From the NCBI GenBank assembly GCA_001839685.1, contig MLAK01000949.1, positions 1,759 through 65,758 of the forward strand: a stretch of DNA of 64,000 bases, in the 5' to 3' direction. Shown here one piece after another: positions 1-9,641 of this stretch. The position numbers and the translations under genes were made by a program. Position 1 is the first letter of the stretch; every line of letters starts with the position of its first letter. The notes under the pieces were generated by a model that was not told where the DNA came from, did not search any database, and worked only from the letters and a program-made list of their open reading frames with translations. The stretch comes from Tritrichomonas foetus (Eukaryota; Parabasalia; Tritrichomonadida; Tritrichomonadidae).

Positions 1-40
1 TTTTTGATGTGTTCTTTCCTTTTTTGATGTGCTCTTTCTC
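1..40. repeat. 20-base direct duplication
   Basis: Two adjacent 20-base copies, starting tttttgatgtg at 1 and at 21, differ at only a few positions. No gene is visible in the first 156 bases. The duplication may be a minimal tandem repeat in the 3' flank of the neighbouring minus-strand gene. Confidence 0.5.
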
Positions 41-156
41 TTATGCTTTGTCATTATGAGAAAGTCAGGTGAAAGTGGAAATGAATAAAAACAGAGAAAA
101 TTCGCACATCTATTGTGGATTTTATTATAAAAAAATACAACAAAATTTGCAGCAAT

Positions 157-648
157 TCAATACCTTTTTGGTAAGACGTCTGCTTTTTCAGATAATTCTG
201 GTGCAATTTTTTCGCATAATTCAATGAATTCTTTCACTTTTTGGCTTGCATCTTCCATGTCATCTCCATTCAGCGCCATTTGCACAATGGCTGCCTGAAT
301 TTGAACCTGTGATAGTATGTTTGCTGCTTCGAGAAGAGTGGCATTCGCGCTTGCTGGGTGGAAATCGTTCGCTTCGAAATCGATAGTCAATCTGTCGTTT
401 TCTTTTATTCCGTTTTCGGCAAATGTCGTATCTGGGTCGAGTTCATTTCCATTGAAAGAAAGTCGAACAATATTCGGAGGAATTGTGAATTTTTCGTTGA
501 GAAAATCGATGAAAGAACAAATTGGAGAATCTTCATCAACAGTAAATCTTAGATGAGGCTCTTCTGTCAAGTCATCATAAGGAGCCATTTCAATTGTAAT
601 TTCTGTGATTGTTTTTGTCGATGCTTCGAGGCAATCATTCATAATCAT
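157..648 (-). CDS. ubiquitin-like fold protein
   Basis: A 163-residue protein. Residues about 12-95 have the beta-grasp pattern of ubiquitin-like domains, including the stretch RLSFNGNELDPDTTFAENGI followed by KENDRLTIDF, which matches the way Ubl domains end strand 3 and enter strands 4-5. The last 60 residues are predicted helical (ILSQVQIQAAIVQMAL, then KVKEFIELCEKIAPELSE). There is no C-terminal Gly-Gly, so it is unlikely to be conjugated and more likely acts as an adaptor in ubiquitin or proteasome pathways. The first in-frame ATG is at 648; the codon before it is GTG. A second ATG at 642 could also be used. The exact family is not recognised; the Ubl fold is seen, the role is inferred. 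Confidence 0.65.
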   Translation of the reverse strand: MIMNDCLEASTKTITEITIEMAPYDDLTEEPHLRFTVDEDSPICSFIDFLNEKFTIPPNIVRLSFNGNELDPDTTFAENGIKENDRLTIDFEANDFHPASANATLLEAANILSQVQIQAAIVQMALNGDDMEDASQKVKEFIELCEKIAPELSEKADVLPKRY

Positions 649-651
649 CAC

Positions 652-1232
652 TTTGGAAAATGGTGAAAATCCTGGCCAAATTCAAGCTTCACTTTTCCCT
701 GATCAATTTCCTAACTTTTTCTTTATTTATATGGTCAATAATATAAGACGAATTCCTGAATCTCCAAACAAGTGAATTCGTCTTAACAATTTATCACTTG
801 TAGTAGAAATATCTACTATAAAGAAGAGTCAGAGCATTATAATTGAATAATGAATTAGTTTAAATAATGACTCGTCACTAAAATCTCATCAAATGAAAAG
901 AAAAAAATAGATGAAACTTTTTGAAAGTTTAAAAAAAGTTAGTTATTGTTAGTATAAATGGTCGTTATAAACTGAAAGTTTTCACCTCAAAAAAATCGAA
1001 TTATTTCGATTCCTGTTCACTTTAATGATGATAAAATTTAAAAAAAGTAAAGTACAGCATTCATATAATATTTCTATCCTAAAATATTAAAAATATCTCT
1101 TCATTAAATAATAATAATAATATATTTCTTCACTAAACAGTAAATAATTCATTTGTGAAAGATAGTTTATTATATCATAATCCTATAATACAAGTCAATA
1201 ATAAGATATATCTTTTTCTATAAGGAAATCGC
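652..1232. other. intergenic, AT-rich
   Basis: No open frame of note in 581 bases. An AACTTTTTC motif lies at 713-721, 65 bases before the Ubl gene start; the same motif recurs upstream of other genes in the window. The rest is low-complexity A/T with short runs such as ataataataata near 1110. Confidence 0.5.
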
Positions 1233-1697
1233 TTATTTTTGTTCTTCCGTCTGATTGAAGCTGGCAATTTTTTCGTTAATTTGGCCGACAATTGCTACGA
1301 GGTTGATGGCGTATTTCAATGATGACTCAAATTCATTTTGGATATTATTCATGCAAAATTGAGAAACTCCGGGAATAAAAGGCGTAATCGGGTTTGGTCC
1401 GATGTCTTCACCAGGCATGAAAAACTTTCGCGTCTCCTGCTCGTGGCTGATGAGGAGCTCTGGACAAACAATTCCTGAACATTGGCGGCGAGACTGAGCC
1501 AGTTCCATAAAACCGTCGACTATTGTTGATTGGAGAGCGGCTTGAGCACGTTCGTATTCTTGTAATGTTTCGAGAAGAGAAAGAATCTTTTCGTTTTCTT
1601 TTTGAATGTCGGACATTGGAAATGCCGATGAATTTTTTTCTGAAAAATATTTCTGTCGATATTCAAACATATCTATAACTTTTTCAATGAACAACAT
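1233..1697 (-). CDS. conserved-looking protein of unknown function, 154 aa
   Basis: I do not recognise the family. The protein is predicted almost wholly helical: an N-terminal amphipathic part with a heptad-like run (DIQKENEKILSLLETLQEYE), a central segment with two cysteines and prolines (QCSGIVCPELL, then GPNPITPFIPGV), and a helical C-terminus. It has no signal peptide or membrane segment. Codon composition is clearly higher in G/C than the flanks, which supports real coding. The start is either the ATG at 1697 or the in-frame ATG at 1670 (MFEYRQKYF); the second removes a weak nine-residue leader. It could be a small subunit of a tethering or kinetochore-type complex, but nothing in the sequence proves that. 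Confidence 0.6.
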   Translation of the reverse strand: MLFIEKVIDMFEYRQKYFSEKNSSAFPMSDIQKENEKILSLLETLQEYERAQAALQSTIVDGFMELAQSRRQCSGIVCPELLISHEQETRKFFMPGEDIGPNPITPFIPGVSQFCMNNIQNEFESSLKYAINLVAIVGQINEKIASFNQTEEQK

Positions 1698-1929
1698 TTT
1701 TCAATCCATTCCACATCAAAATTCATGAATTCAAACAGTATGAACATTTATGAGTTTTCTGAAGCAAAGTTGGAGAGTGATTCATCAATGTTGGATAGTA
1801 GTCTTTTTGGGATTAAAGTCTTGAAATGAAGCATCAAAGTTCAATATTTTAGAAAAAAAAAAATTATATATCATTATTGATTTCATTATTTATTGTATTA
1901 TGTTTATTAAGCACGAGGAATATATATGA

Positions 1930-4326
1930 CTAAAAATCAATAAGAAAATCATTAGTAATTGGTATATTAATGTTATTGTGATATTTTACATCTTTTCCAT
2001 CGAATAAGCAAAGAGAGCAGATGAACTCCTTCATTATTAAATCGTTCTTTGGAGAAGTGTTAATTTTTGGAATGCTTTTCAGCTTTCCATTTTCGAAAAG
2101 GAAAGAACGATAAGAAAAATCGCCATTTTGATAATTTCTTGTTTCACCATCATCTAAAAACAAGCAACCTTCAGCAAAACCACTTTCATCTGGTGCAATT
2201 AAAAGTTCAATTCCATTTCCTCTAGATTTAAGCATTGATACTTTTGGATGTTTAAAGATTGGAATAATTTTTCCTTTCTTTATGAATAAAGGCAACAATT
2301 TATTGTCATTTTCTTCACAATTAGCATTTACAAATTGCTCAAATGATTGAAAAGTATGAATGTTAATCCATTTATTCCTCATTTCATCAGGTATTTCAAA
2401 ATTCATATCTGTAAGTCCATTTTTACATAAATTTTCAGTAAATTTAGGAATAGCCATGATTGCATCACCAACAAAAACAATTTCATCAATAATGTTTTGA
2501 ATATTTGGTATATCTATGCATGCAAATCTTACAGCACGTTCATATTCCGTATGACAGCGATAAAACAAAGTATACCAATATGGCGAAAACTTGTATCGTT
2601 CAAATAAAGCCTCTTTTATAATCTCTGATGAAGAAACGATTGAATGTCTGGATTCAGATTCAATGTGAGCATGAATTCTTAAAAATGGATAAATCCAAAT
2701 TGCATTTACTGTCCACAGCTCGATCAGTGATTGTTTTGGTGACCCAAAAAAGCCACCAATGTCAGCACCAATAAACGGCATTCCACAAACTGATGCTGTG
2801 CAAACTTGATGGAAAGATGTTCTCATATCTTTTAGTGTGCTTGGTCCATCACCTGTCCAAACAGCAGAATGCCTCGCTGTTCCAGTAAAATAACTTCTTG
2901 TTAAGATAAAAGGTCGGCGATTCGATCTTCGAAGAACACCTTCATATGAAGAAAGTGAATGAAAATGACCATAAAGATTATGAACATATCTATGTTCAAT
3001 TGTTCCATTAATATGAAGATTATCTCGAGGCATTGTAACTTCAGGTGATCCAAAAACAGATGGTTCATTCATATCATTCCATATTTTTATATTCAATGGA
3101 ACATAATTTCCCCACCATTTTCTTGCTTCTTCATTTAAAAAGTCAGGATAAATTGATGGACCTGGCCAGCAATTGCCAACGAATAATTTATGATTTTCAT
3201 TTTGTACCGCAAGATTTTTGGAAATCAGATCTTCCGAAATTTTGTGTCCTTTTTTATATGGAAGATGAGGATCCTCAATAATAGCCAAGTTTCGACCTTT
3301 TTCGTTCAATTTTTGGATAAGACATTCAAAATTTGGGAAAGTTGTTTGATTTACTGTAAAAGGCTGATTAGACTTAAGGTGATCGATATCAAGATAAAAA
3401 GTGTCAAATAAAACATTTGATTGATCATATAAATCAATAATTGATTCAACTTCTTTTTGAGTTCCAATTCCCCATTTGCTGTGACTAAAGCCGAAATCAG
3501 TTAATGATGGGAAGAATGTTTGACCTGTTAAATGAATAAATTGTGAAGTTGTTGAGATTCTAGTGCCAATAAAAATGAATAAATCAATTGGTCCACATTC
3601 TGACTGGAAATGTGATGTAAGTAATTTTTCATTATCGTTCTTAATTAAATCTACAAAAGTATCTGAACAATTTGAATAAAAAATTGCTGAATTATGATTC
3701 TGTAAAAAATTGATTGCACCATAAACAGAAAATTCTTTTGGTGGCCTAAATTCACCAGTGTCGCAATTATAAATACGATAAGGATCACTTATAATTTGGC
3801 CATTAAAAATTGTTGGTTCTAAGAAAATGTGAGAATCTCGAGCTGGTAAGCCAATTAATTTGTTATCATTTTCTAGAAATGATACATCAAAACTATGCTT
3901 ACTATTTAATAGAGTTGATTGAGAATTGAATGATATTATTTCATTATCTGTTTTAATAAAAATCACAAATGGATTTAATTGAATATGAATGGAAAAATCA
4001 TTATAATTTATTTCAATTTCATTTTCTAGAATATTTGAATGAATGATTTGTTGTATTTTTGATAATTCATTCTGAATGATGATTGAATCTTCATTAGAGG
4101 GAGAAAAATGCATGTTTTTATCTTCAAAAAGAAGTCTAACAGGTCCACATACAATACGATAAATAGATATCGTATCATTACTTTTGGTCATCTCATCAAA
4201 GATAGAAAATGATAATTTATTTTCGGAAATTTGAATTGAATTACGTAAAACATGTGTGCTGCTTTTTGTCTCACGCATTTGTGAAGACCACTTCTGACCT
4301 TTGAAGGTGAAAAGAGGTCCAATCAT
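1930..4326 (-). CDS. glycoside hydrolase family 31, glucosidase II alpha-like
   Basis: ER alpha-glucosidase II alpha subunits trim glucose from N-glycans during glycoprotein quality control. Family landmarks appear in order: TFYLDIDHL, the catalytic nucleophile block IWNDMNEPSVF (near 3060-3095), EHRYVHNLYGHFHS, the acid/base block RPFILTRSYFTG then AVWTGDGPS (near 2850-2910), GADIGGFFG, and RIHAHIESESR. The usual WTGDN is WTGDG here. The C-terminal beta-sandwich is present. The first ATG (4326) gives 798 residues. The frame stays open for about 46 codons upstream and would encode a hydrophobic leader (LAIFFSSFTFV) and a basic segment like the mature N-terminus of glucosidase II, but no ATG precedes it. 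Either the protein lacks its signal peptide or the true start is hidden. Other GH31 members (maltase, xylosidase) are less likely given the EHR-HNLYG block. Confidence 0.85.
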   Translation of the reverse strand: MIGPLFTFKGQKWSSQMRETKSSTHVLRNSIQISENKLSFSIFDEMTKSNDTISIYRIVCGPVRLLFEDKNMHFSPSNEDSIIIQNELSKIQQIIHSNILENEIEINYNDFSIHIQLNPFVIFIKTDNEIISFNSQSTLLNSKHSFDVSFLENDNKLIGLPARDSHIFLEPTIFNGQIISDPYRIYNCDTGEFRPPKEFSVYGAINFLQNHNSAIFYSNCSDTFVDLIKNDNEKLLTSHFQSECGPIDLFIFIGTRISTTSQFIHLTGQTFFPSLTDFGFSHSKWGIGTQKEVESIIDLYDQSNVLFDTFYLDIDHLKSNQPFTVNQTTFPNFECLIQKLNEKGRNLAIIEDPHLPYKKGHKISEDLISKNLAVQNENHKLFVGNCWPGPSIYPDFLNEEARKWWGNYVPLNIKIWNDMNEPSVFGSPEVTMPRDNLHINGTIEHRYVHNLYGHFHSLSSYEGVLRRSNRRPFILTRSYFTGTARHSAVWTGDGPSTLKDMRTSFHQVCTASVCGMPFIGADIGGFFGSPKQSLIELWTVNAIWIYPFLRIHAHIESESRHSIVSSSEIIKEALFERYKFSPYWYTLFYRCHTEYERAVRFACIDIPNIQNIIDEIVFVGDAIMAIPKFTENLCKNGLTDMNFEIPDEMRNKWINIHTFQSFEQFVNANCEENDNKLLPLFIKKGKIIPIFKHPKVSMLKSRGNGIELLIAPDESGFAEGCLFLDDGETRNYQNGDFSYRSFLFENGKLKSIPKINTSPKNDLIMKEFICSLCLFDGKDVKYHNNINIPITNDFLIDF

Positions 4327-4571
4327 AATGATTTTTTGTTTCTTAAAAAAATGTTCTTTTTTTGAGAAGTTTACACCAATTCTAATAGATTTAACAAAAG
4401 TAAATGAGGAGAAAAAAATAGCCAAAAATTTAGATTTACTAAAAGACAAATTTATTATATTCAGTTACATAAAATTGCTTGACTTAGAATTCGTATTATC
4501 TTTTGGGATTTCATAAAGTGTCAACGAACCTTCATAATCTTAAAATCAAATTTTGATTCTAAAAAAAGAAA

Positions 4572-6821
4572 TTAATCAAAAAAGTTTTCTTCCCCATCTT
4601 CTTCATATTCATAATACTCAACTTCATCTTCTTCATCATTATTTGCATTGTTTGGAAGATTGTTTGCAACTGCATTAACAACATTTCCTCCTTCCTCTTC
4701 CTCTTCTTCTTCTTCATAAACATAACCGTCAGAAAAGAAGCCTTCAACGCCAATTTCGTCATTTTCGTTTTCTTCGTTAGAGGCACCATTTCCAGTGAAT
4801 TTCTTAATTGGAATTCTAACACTATTATTTGGAAGCTCTTCTTCAGGTGCCCAGTCAATAAGTGGTTCGTAGCCACTAACTTCTCTCCCATAGAAATGAG
4901 AAAATGTTCCAATTTGATATAATTCTTGTTCTTTACCTTGGAGTTCTGGTTTTCCTGTGTTATCTTTTGTTGATTCACTTGAAGTTGAAGAGAAAAGAAG
5001 CTCCTTCATTCGTGGCTTCACTTTTTCATTTGATGATTCAACTAGAGCAACTAATAAACGTGCTCGATCTCTTACATCGAACTCAGTAGTATCTCTCGCG
5101 CATAATTTCAGCAAATACAAAGGAACACCTCCATTTTTACCATTACTTTCAACTTTACTCTCATCATTTTCTTCATTTTCCGGATTGTTGGTCGGATTGG
5201 ATGCTTGTGAAACGAGGAGTTTGGCTGAAAGTGTAAGTGCTTGAAGTTTGACTTCAGCTGGTTCAGTTGATAAGTTTTGTGCTACATAACGAACAAGTTG
5301 TGGTGCATATTCAGGATGAGTTTCATGCATATCACCAACAATTGATAAAACTGCAGCACGAGCGCTTGGATCTTTAATAACAACAAACTTTTTACATAAA
5401 TGTTTCAAAGCTTGGCTTTCATCATCTGTTCCACGCTTCAATCGAAGAATTGAAGAAACAACAATTACAACATCTGAAAGAACTGGTCCTTCAGCTCTTC
5501 CCATCAATCGTAAAAGTGAGATAAGTACAGTTGGAATTATTTGTCGATTAGACATTGCTGTTTTCCCCATTGTTTTCACAGCAAGAGAAGCAAACTCGGT
5601 GTCAATGCTTCCTGTGCATTTTGTGAACTCATTCAGAATCATTTCGGCATTTGAAGGTGAAGCTAGAGTTGATAAAAGCTTTAATTTCAACTTCTTTACA
5701 GGAGAACTGTCATTTTTTCTTACATAGAAATGATTTAAGTAAGGAACGAAAATATGTGGGTATTTTTTGGCAATTGTTAGAATCGTTTTAAGTGCGAATA
5801 AACAAACTGTTTGATTCTCATACATCAACCGAACTAAAGGCTTAGAAAGTGAATTTATATGTGAAGAAGGAGCACAATAGAAGATATAAGAAACTGCTGC
5901 CATAACCACTGCTGCATTTGGTGAATTTAATAATTTCTTCACAGATGAAATCAAAAGTAAATGATCTGGTGAAATACTAGTCTCTTTTTCTGGATTTTCT
6001 TCCCAAAATGCATTTTCAGACTCGTCCATTTTTTCGATCGATGGATCTTTGAAGCAAAGTCGAGTATAAACAGTCATTGCACGAATTGTGTAGACTTGTG
6101 CATATTCATCAAATTTATGCATATTTTGGCAAATAAATCGGAAATTAGGATGAATGAATTCAATATTTTCTGGGCAGATCATCCAATAAGCAGTAATGGC
6201 GCCACTAAATGCAATTGGATCGGTTTCTTTCATCAAACGCTCAATGAACACAAGATAACTTTCAATTAAATTTGGATCTAATTCAGCTGCCTTGATTATT
6301 GCAAAAGCAGCTTCTTTTTTCACATATGGTGAAGAATCACCAATAATTTGTTCAACAGCATTATGTATTTCTGGAATGATATCAGTTTGCTGAACAGAAC
6401 TTATCATTTTAAGTGACATGGCACGAACAATAGGATCATTATCCATAAGCGATTTCTGGAATGTATTGATCGATAAGAGAATTGTATCTGAGCATTCTTC
6501 GGAATAGTGGTTCAAAAAGATACAAGCTAGCTGTCGACATAGAGGATCTGTAGATGTGCATAATTGGACGACAAGAGGGGCGTATTCGGGGAAGTCGCGG
6601 CCTTTCGACATTAAGCAAATTAACATTTTGATGGCTTTTGTGCGGTCAGCGGCGTTTGACGATATTATTAATTTGGAGATTTGTTCGAGAGTAGCGGCGG
6701 ATTGATTTTCTGGCGATAAAATAGCTGGTGCTCCACTGCTGGCTTGCTGTGAAGATTCAGTCAATTTGTCATTAGATTTGACTTCAAAATCTTTGGATCC
6801 ATAGGAGCCTAAAGACGTCAT
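4572..6821 (-). CDS. AP-3 complex subunit beta (adaptin)
   Basis: A 749-residue adaptin with an N-terminal HEAT-type solenoid. Stretches such as LACIFLNHYSEECSDTILLS, NTFQKSLMDNDPIVRAMSLK and SSPYVKKEAAFAIIKA follow the beta-adaptin pattern, and the wording is nearest AP-3 beta. The large subunit would serve in a vesicle coat sorting cargo from Golgi or endosomes to lysosome-like compartments. After the solenoid (to about residue 560) there is a short linker, a conserved patch (SGYEPLIDWAPEEELP) and a very acidic tail with long Glu runs, comparable to the acidic hinge of AP-3 beta; a folded ear domain is not evident, so the protein is shorter than animal AP-3 beta (about 1100). AP-1/2 or AP-4 beta are alternatives, but the acidic hinge favours AP-3. 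Confidence 0.82.
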   Translation of the reverse strand: MTSLGSYGSKDFEVKSNDKLTESSQQASSGAPAILSPENQSAATLEQISKLIISSNAADRTKAIKMLICLMSKGRDFPEYAPLVVQLCTSTDPLCRQLACIFLNHYSEECSDTILLSINTFQKSLMDNDPIVRAMSLKMISSVQQTDIIPEIHNAVEQIIGDSSPYVKKEAAFAIIKAAELDPNLIESYLVFIERLMKETDPIAFSGAITAYWMICPENIEFIHPNFRFICQNMHKFDEYAQVYTIRAMTVYTRLCFKDPSIEKMDESENAFWEENPEKETSISPDHLLLISSVKKLLNSPNAAVVMAAVSYIFYCAPSSHINSLSKPLVRLMYENQTVCLFALKTILTIAKKYPHIFVPYLNHFYVRKNDSSPVKKLKLKLLSTLASPSNAEMILNEFTKCTGSIDTEFASLAVKTMGKTAMSNRQIIPTVLISLLRLMGRAEGPVLSDVVIVVSSILRLKRGTDDESQALKHLCKKFVVIKDPSARAAVLSIVGDMHETHPEYAPQLVRYVAQNLSTEPAEVKLQALTLSAKLLVSQASNPTNNPENEENDESKVESNGKNGGVPLYLLKLCARDTTEFDVRDRARLLVALVESSNEKVKPRMKELLFSSTSSESTKDNTGKPELQGKEQELYQIGTFSHFYGREVSGYEPLIDWAPEEELPNNSVRIPIKKFTGNGASNEENENDEIGVEGFFSDGYVYEEEEEEEEGGNVVNAVANNLPNNANNDEEDEVEYYEYEEDGEENFFD

Positions 6822-7176
6822 TGCGGAAATTTTAAGTTGACCTTAATTTGGCCTTTCTTAACTTCTAAGTTGTTTTTTGGTTTGGCCATTATCTTGATCC
6901 AAAATGAAATTATTTCCAGAAAATTAGTTTTGTATTTTTAAATAATAATAATATTTTCTTAATATTCGATTAAAAAGCATAGAACTCATGAAAATTATGA
7001 TCCAGACGAAAAGTCAGAACATTGGCCAACAAAATATAATTGTTTTATTTTGTAAGCCGTTGAAAAACAACACTTAATAAGTTTTATGCACAAAAATAGT
7101 CAAAACTAGAATATGGAAAAATGAATGAATTTTATATTAAAACATCTTTTTAAATATTGCGTAAAAATGAATGACA
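6822..7176. other. intergenic between RPB6 3' end and AP-3 beta start
   Basis: 355 bases with no open frame or structured RNA that I can see. It holds the promoter region of the AP-3 beta gene and the 3' flank of RPB6. Confidence 0.5.
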
Positions 7177-7482
7177 TTATGTCACCTTTTCTGATCTCTT
7201 CAAGAGACGGACAGCGACGTCTTCAAAAGTACCGTCTGGTAAATATCTGCGAATAATGAGGGGTGTCTTTCCTTTACGAAGCTCTTCTTCTGCGATCAAA
7301 AGTGGATCAGTAAATTCTCCTTCGACATCTGTTTGAACTGGAGCCCCTTGTGCGATTTGCATTGCTCGTGTTCCAATAACGCGGGCTTTTTCGTATTTCG
7401 TTAAGTATTCTGTTGTAATGCGTGGCTTGTATTTTGACTCGTCGATTTCTCCTGGTGCTTTAAATACCTCAGGTTCCTGCAT
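7177..7482 (-). CDS. RNA polymerase subunit RPB6 (RPABC2, omega family)
   Basis: A 101-residue homologue of the shared subunit of RNA polymerases I, II and III. The core [20 protein letters not shown], then [27 protein letters not shown] and [11 protein letters not shown], is the RPB6/omega signature. The N-terminal acidic extension found in yeast and animals is short here (about 20 residues), so the protein is near the minimal size. Start ATG at 7482, preceded by TCATTTT (initiator-like) seven to thirteen bases upstream on the minus strand. Identification is secure from sequence. Confidence 0.95.
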   Translation of the reverse strand: MQEPEVFKAPGEIDESKYKPRITTEYLTKYEKARVIGTRAMQIAQGAPVQTDVEGEFTDPLLIAEEELRKGKTPLIIRRYLPDGTFEDVAVRLLKRSEKVT

Positions 7483-7488
7483 TTTACC

Positions 7489-7495
7489 AAAATGA
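7489..7495 (-). promoter_or_regulatory. initiator-like element of RPB6
   Basis: Minus strand reads TCATTTT, then GGTAAA, then ATG. This fits the trichomonad initiator consensus TCA+1Y(T/A) and would give a 5' UTR of about ten bases. The match is short and could be coincidental at one gene; the recurring position across genes is what supports it. Confidence 0.5.
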
Positions 7496-7698
7496 AAATG
7501 ATATTAATTTTTTCTCAGAAAATTCATAGGAATGGATCTGTGTGATATCAAAGAATAAATGGCCGAATAATTTCACTTATAATTGACCTTTTTCTCATAA
7601 ATTACTAAACGTTATCGACCAGGGATGCAGCCGTTTAATAAATAGTATCTAACAAAAAGTGGAAAATTGAAAACACGATAAGAAAAACACAGTTTTAG

Positions 7699-9072
7699 AT
7701 GACTGAAGTCAGTGCAGCATTTGATTCTTTTGTTAAAGAGCATCCATATCCTGTAGAATATTACAATTTCCGTACAAAAGAGGATCCGCCTTTAGTTCAA
7801 GAAGGTGGAAAATATTATCGAACTGGTTATGCAGCGCGTTTAATCCACAACATCTTCAGATGTTCAAATTTCACGGAAGTTACCAAAATAGGCGAATCAA
7901 ACATCACATGGGGAACGCTTGATGATTCACATGGTGGAAAAAGAATATATCCGCATCAAAAGATTTCGCATTATAACAAAACGTTTTCGCTCGGATCAAA
8001 AGCAGGTTACGACAGAGTTATGAAAGCATTTGGAAAACGAACCGGCCATATTCCAGATTTTTATCCACAATCATATTTGATCCCAGCTGAATATGATGAG
8101 CTCAAAGAACACTTTGAAGAATCACCTTTATGGATTTCTAAGCCAGGTGGTGGATCGCGTGGGAATGGAATTGAAGTAATCAGTGAATTGCCCAATTTAC
8201 CAAGAAGTCAAAAAATCATTCAAAAATATGTTGCCAATCCAATGCTTATTAATGGTCTTAAATTTGACCTTCGATTTTATGTTTCAATTTTTTCGCTAGA
8301 TCCACTTCGTATTTATGTTCATGAAAATGGCCTTGTTCGTCTTGCTACTGAACAATATAATGATAACTTTGATGATATCTCTAATCGCTTTGCCCACTTA
8401 ACTAATTTCTCTATCAATAAAAATGATCCATCATTCAAAGCGACTGATGACCTCTCACAAGACGGAACTGGAAACAAATGGACACATCGACCTTTCTGGC
8501 CATGGCTTAAAGAACAAGGTTTTGATCCAGATGACATTCGTAAAAAGATTGAAGATGCATTTGTTACTGTTATTATTGCATCTCGTGAAGTTTTTATGAC
8601 ACAATTAAACCACAGGCTTTCTTTCGAGCTTTTTGGCTTTGATGTTATGCTTGATGATAAAGGTGAAATTTACATTCTCGAAGTTAATGTTACACCTGCC
8701 CTTGGAACATCATCACAACTTGATTACTTCGTTAAATCTCCAGTGGTTCGTGATATATTCAACATGTCACTCCTTCCCAAAGAAGTTGATGATGAAACAA
8801 TTACAAAACTATATCAACTGTTCGTTGAGGAATCTGAAACACCAGCTGCAGCAATTGCCGCTATTTATGAATATGAACTTACGCAAAAAAGACTTGGAAT
8901 GTTCCGTTGCATTTATCCAACTGCAGAACGAGTTGAGTCGCATGGACCACTTCTTGAAAGGCGCACAAAACTCGACGAGGCTCTTGAATCATGGCTCAAA
9001 ATGAATGAAGATGAGAAAAGCAAATATCTCCAAGAAAACGCCCCTGCATTTTTCAAACTTTTTTCAAAATGA
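7699..9072 (+). CDS. tubulin tyrosine ligase-like protein (TTLL4/5-type polyglutamylase)
   Basis: A 457-residue TTL-family ligase with an ATP-grasp fold that adds glutamate or other amino acids to tubulin tails. Seen in order: an N-terminal core with ISHYNKTFSLGSKAGYDRVM, the ATP-binding lysine block WISKPGGGSRGNGIEVI, QKYVANPMLINGLKFDLRFY, the RFAHLTNFSINKND block, and the metal-binding end FELFGFDVMLDD plus YILEVNVTPAL. Block order and wording are closest to TTLL4-like polyglutamylases rather than TTL itself. It likely acts on axonemal, axostylar or pelta microtubules. There is no large C-terminal microtubule-binding extension, unlike many animal TTLLs. Start ATG at 7699. Confidence 0.88.
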   Translation: MTEVSAAFDSFVKEHPYPVEYYNFRTKEDPPLVQEGGKYYRTGYAARLIHNIFRCSNFTEVTKIGESNITWGTLDDSHGGKRIYPHQKISHYNKTFSLGSKAGYDRVMKAFGKRTGHIPDFYPQSYLIPAEYDELKEHFEESPLWISKPGGGSRGNGIEVISELPNLPRSQKIIQKYVANPMLINGLKFDLRFYVSIFSLDPLRIYVHENGLVRLATEQYNDNFDDISNRFAHLTNFSINKNDPSFKATDDLSQDGTGNKWTHRPFWPWLKEQGFDPDDIRKKIEDAFVTVIIASREVFMTQLNHRLSFELFGFDVMLDDKGEIYILEVNVTPALGTSSQLDYFVKSPVVRDIFNMSLLPKEVDDETITKLYQLFVEESETPAAAIAAIYEYELTQKRLGMFRCIYPTAERVESHGPLLERRTKLDEALESWLKMNEDEKSKYLQENAPAFFKLFSK

Positions 9073-9641
9073 AGAGTAATTTTGTTTTTACCTAGTCATT
9101 GGAAAACCAAATATTAAACAAACAAAAAAAATCATTTATCTCTCAAATAATTAAATCTTAGAATCTCAATTATTTATTCATTTTCATTATTTTTTCTTGA
9201 AATATTGCTTCTATTGGTGAAAATATATAGTATTCTCTCCCAGAGAATAAAATTATATAAAGTAAGTAAATTACCATCACCAATTTTAAATATTACATAA
9301 GCAAGAATAAAGTAATGAATACAATATAAAAAATCTACATATGAAATATAATTGAATAATATACAATGTATATCTATAGTTCATATATGCGTGTTTAGTC
9401 TCATTCCAATTGGCATATAAAAGTCCTTCTTATAAAAATAACTATTTTATTGAATAGTGAATCAAACTAATCAAGGACAAGAAATAATAAAACATTGTTT
9501 TATCTAAGAAATGAATGTTTGATAAAGAATAAAGTAACCAGAATGAAAAGAGTATGAAATATTTTTCAAACTTCATTTATTTATATAAATAAGAATAGTA
9601 ACGCCAAAAATTAAATCATAAAATTATACCCTAAGATAATT
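9073..9641. other. intergenic between convergent genes
   Basis: 569 bases of A/T-rich sequence between the 3' ends of the TTLL and PKB-like genes. No gene, strong hairpin or repeat array seen. Confidence 0.5.
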
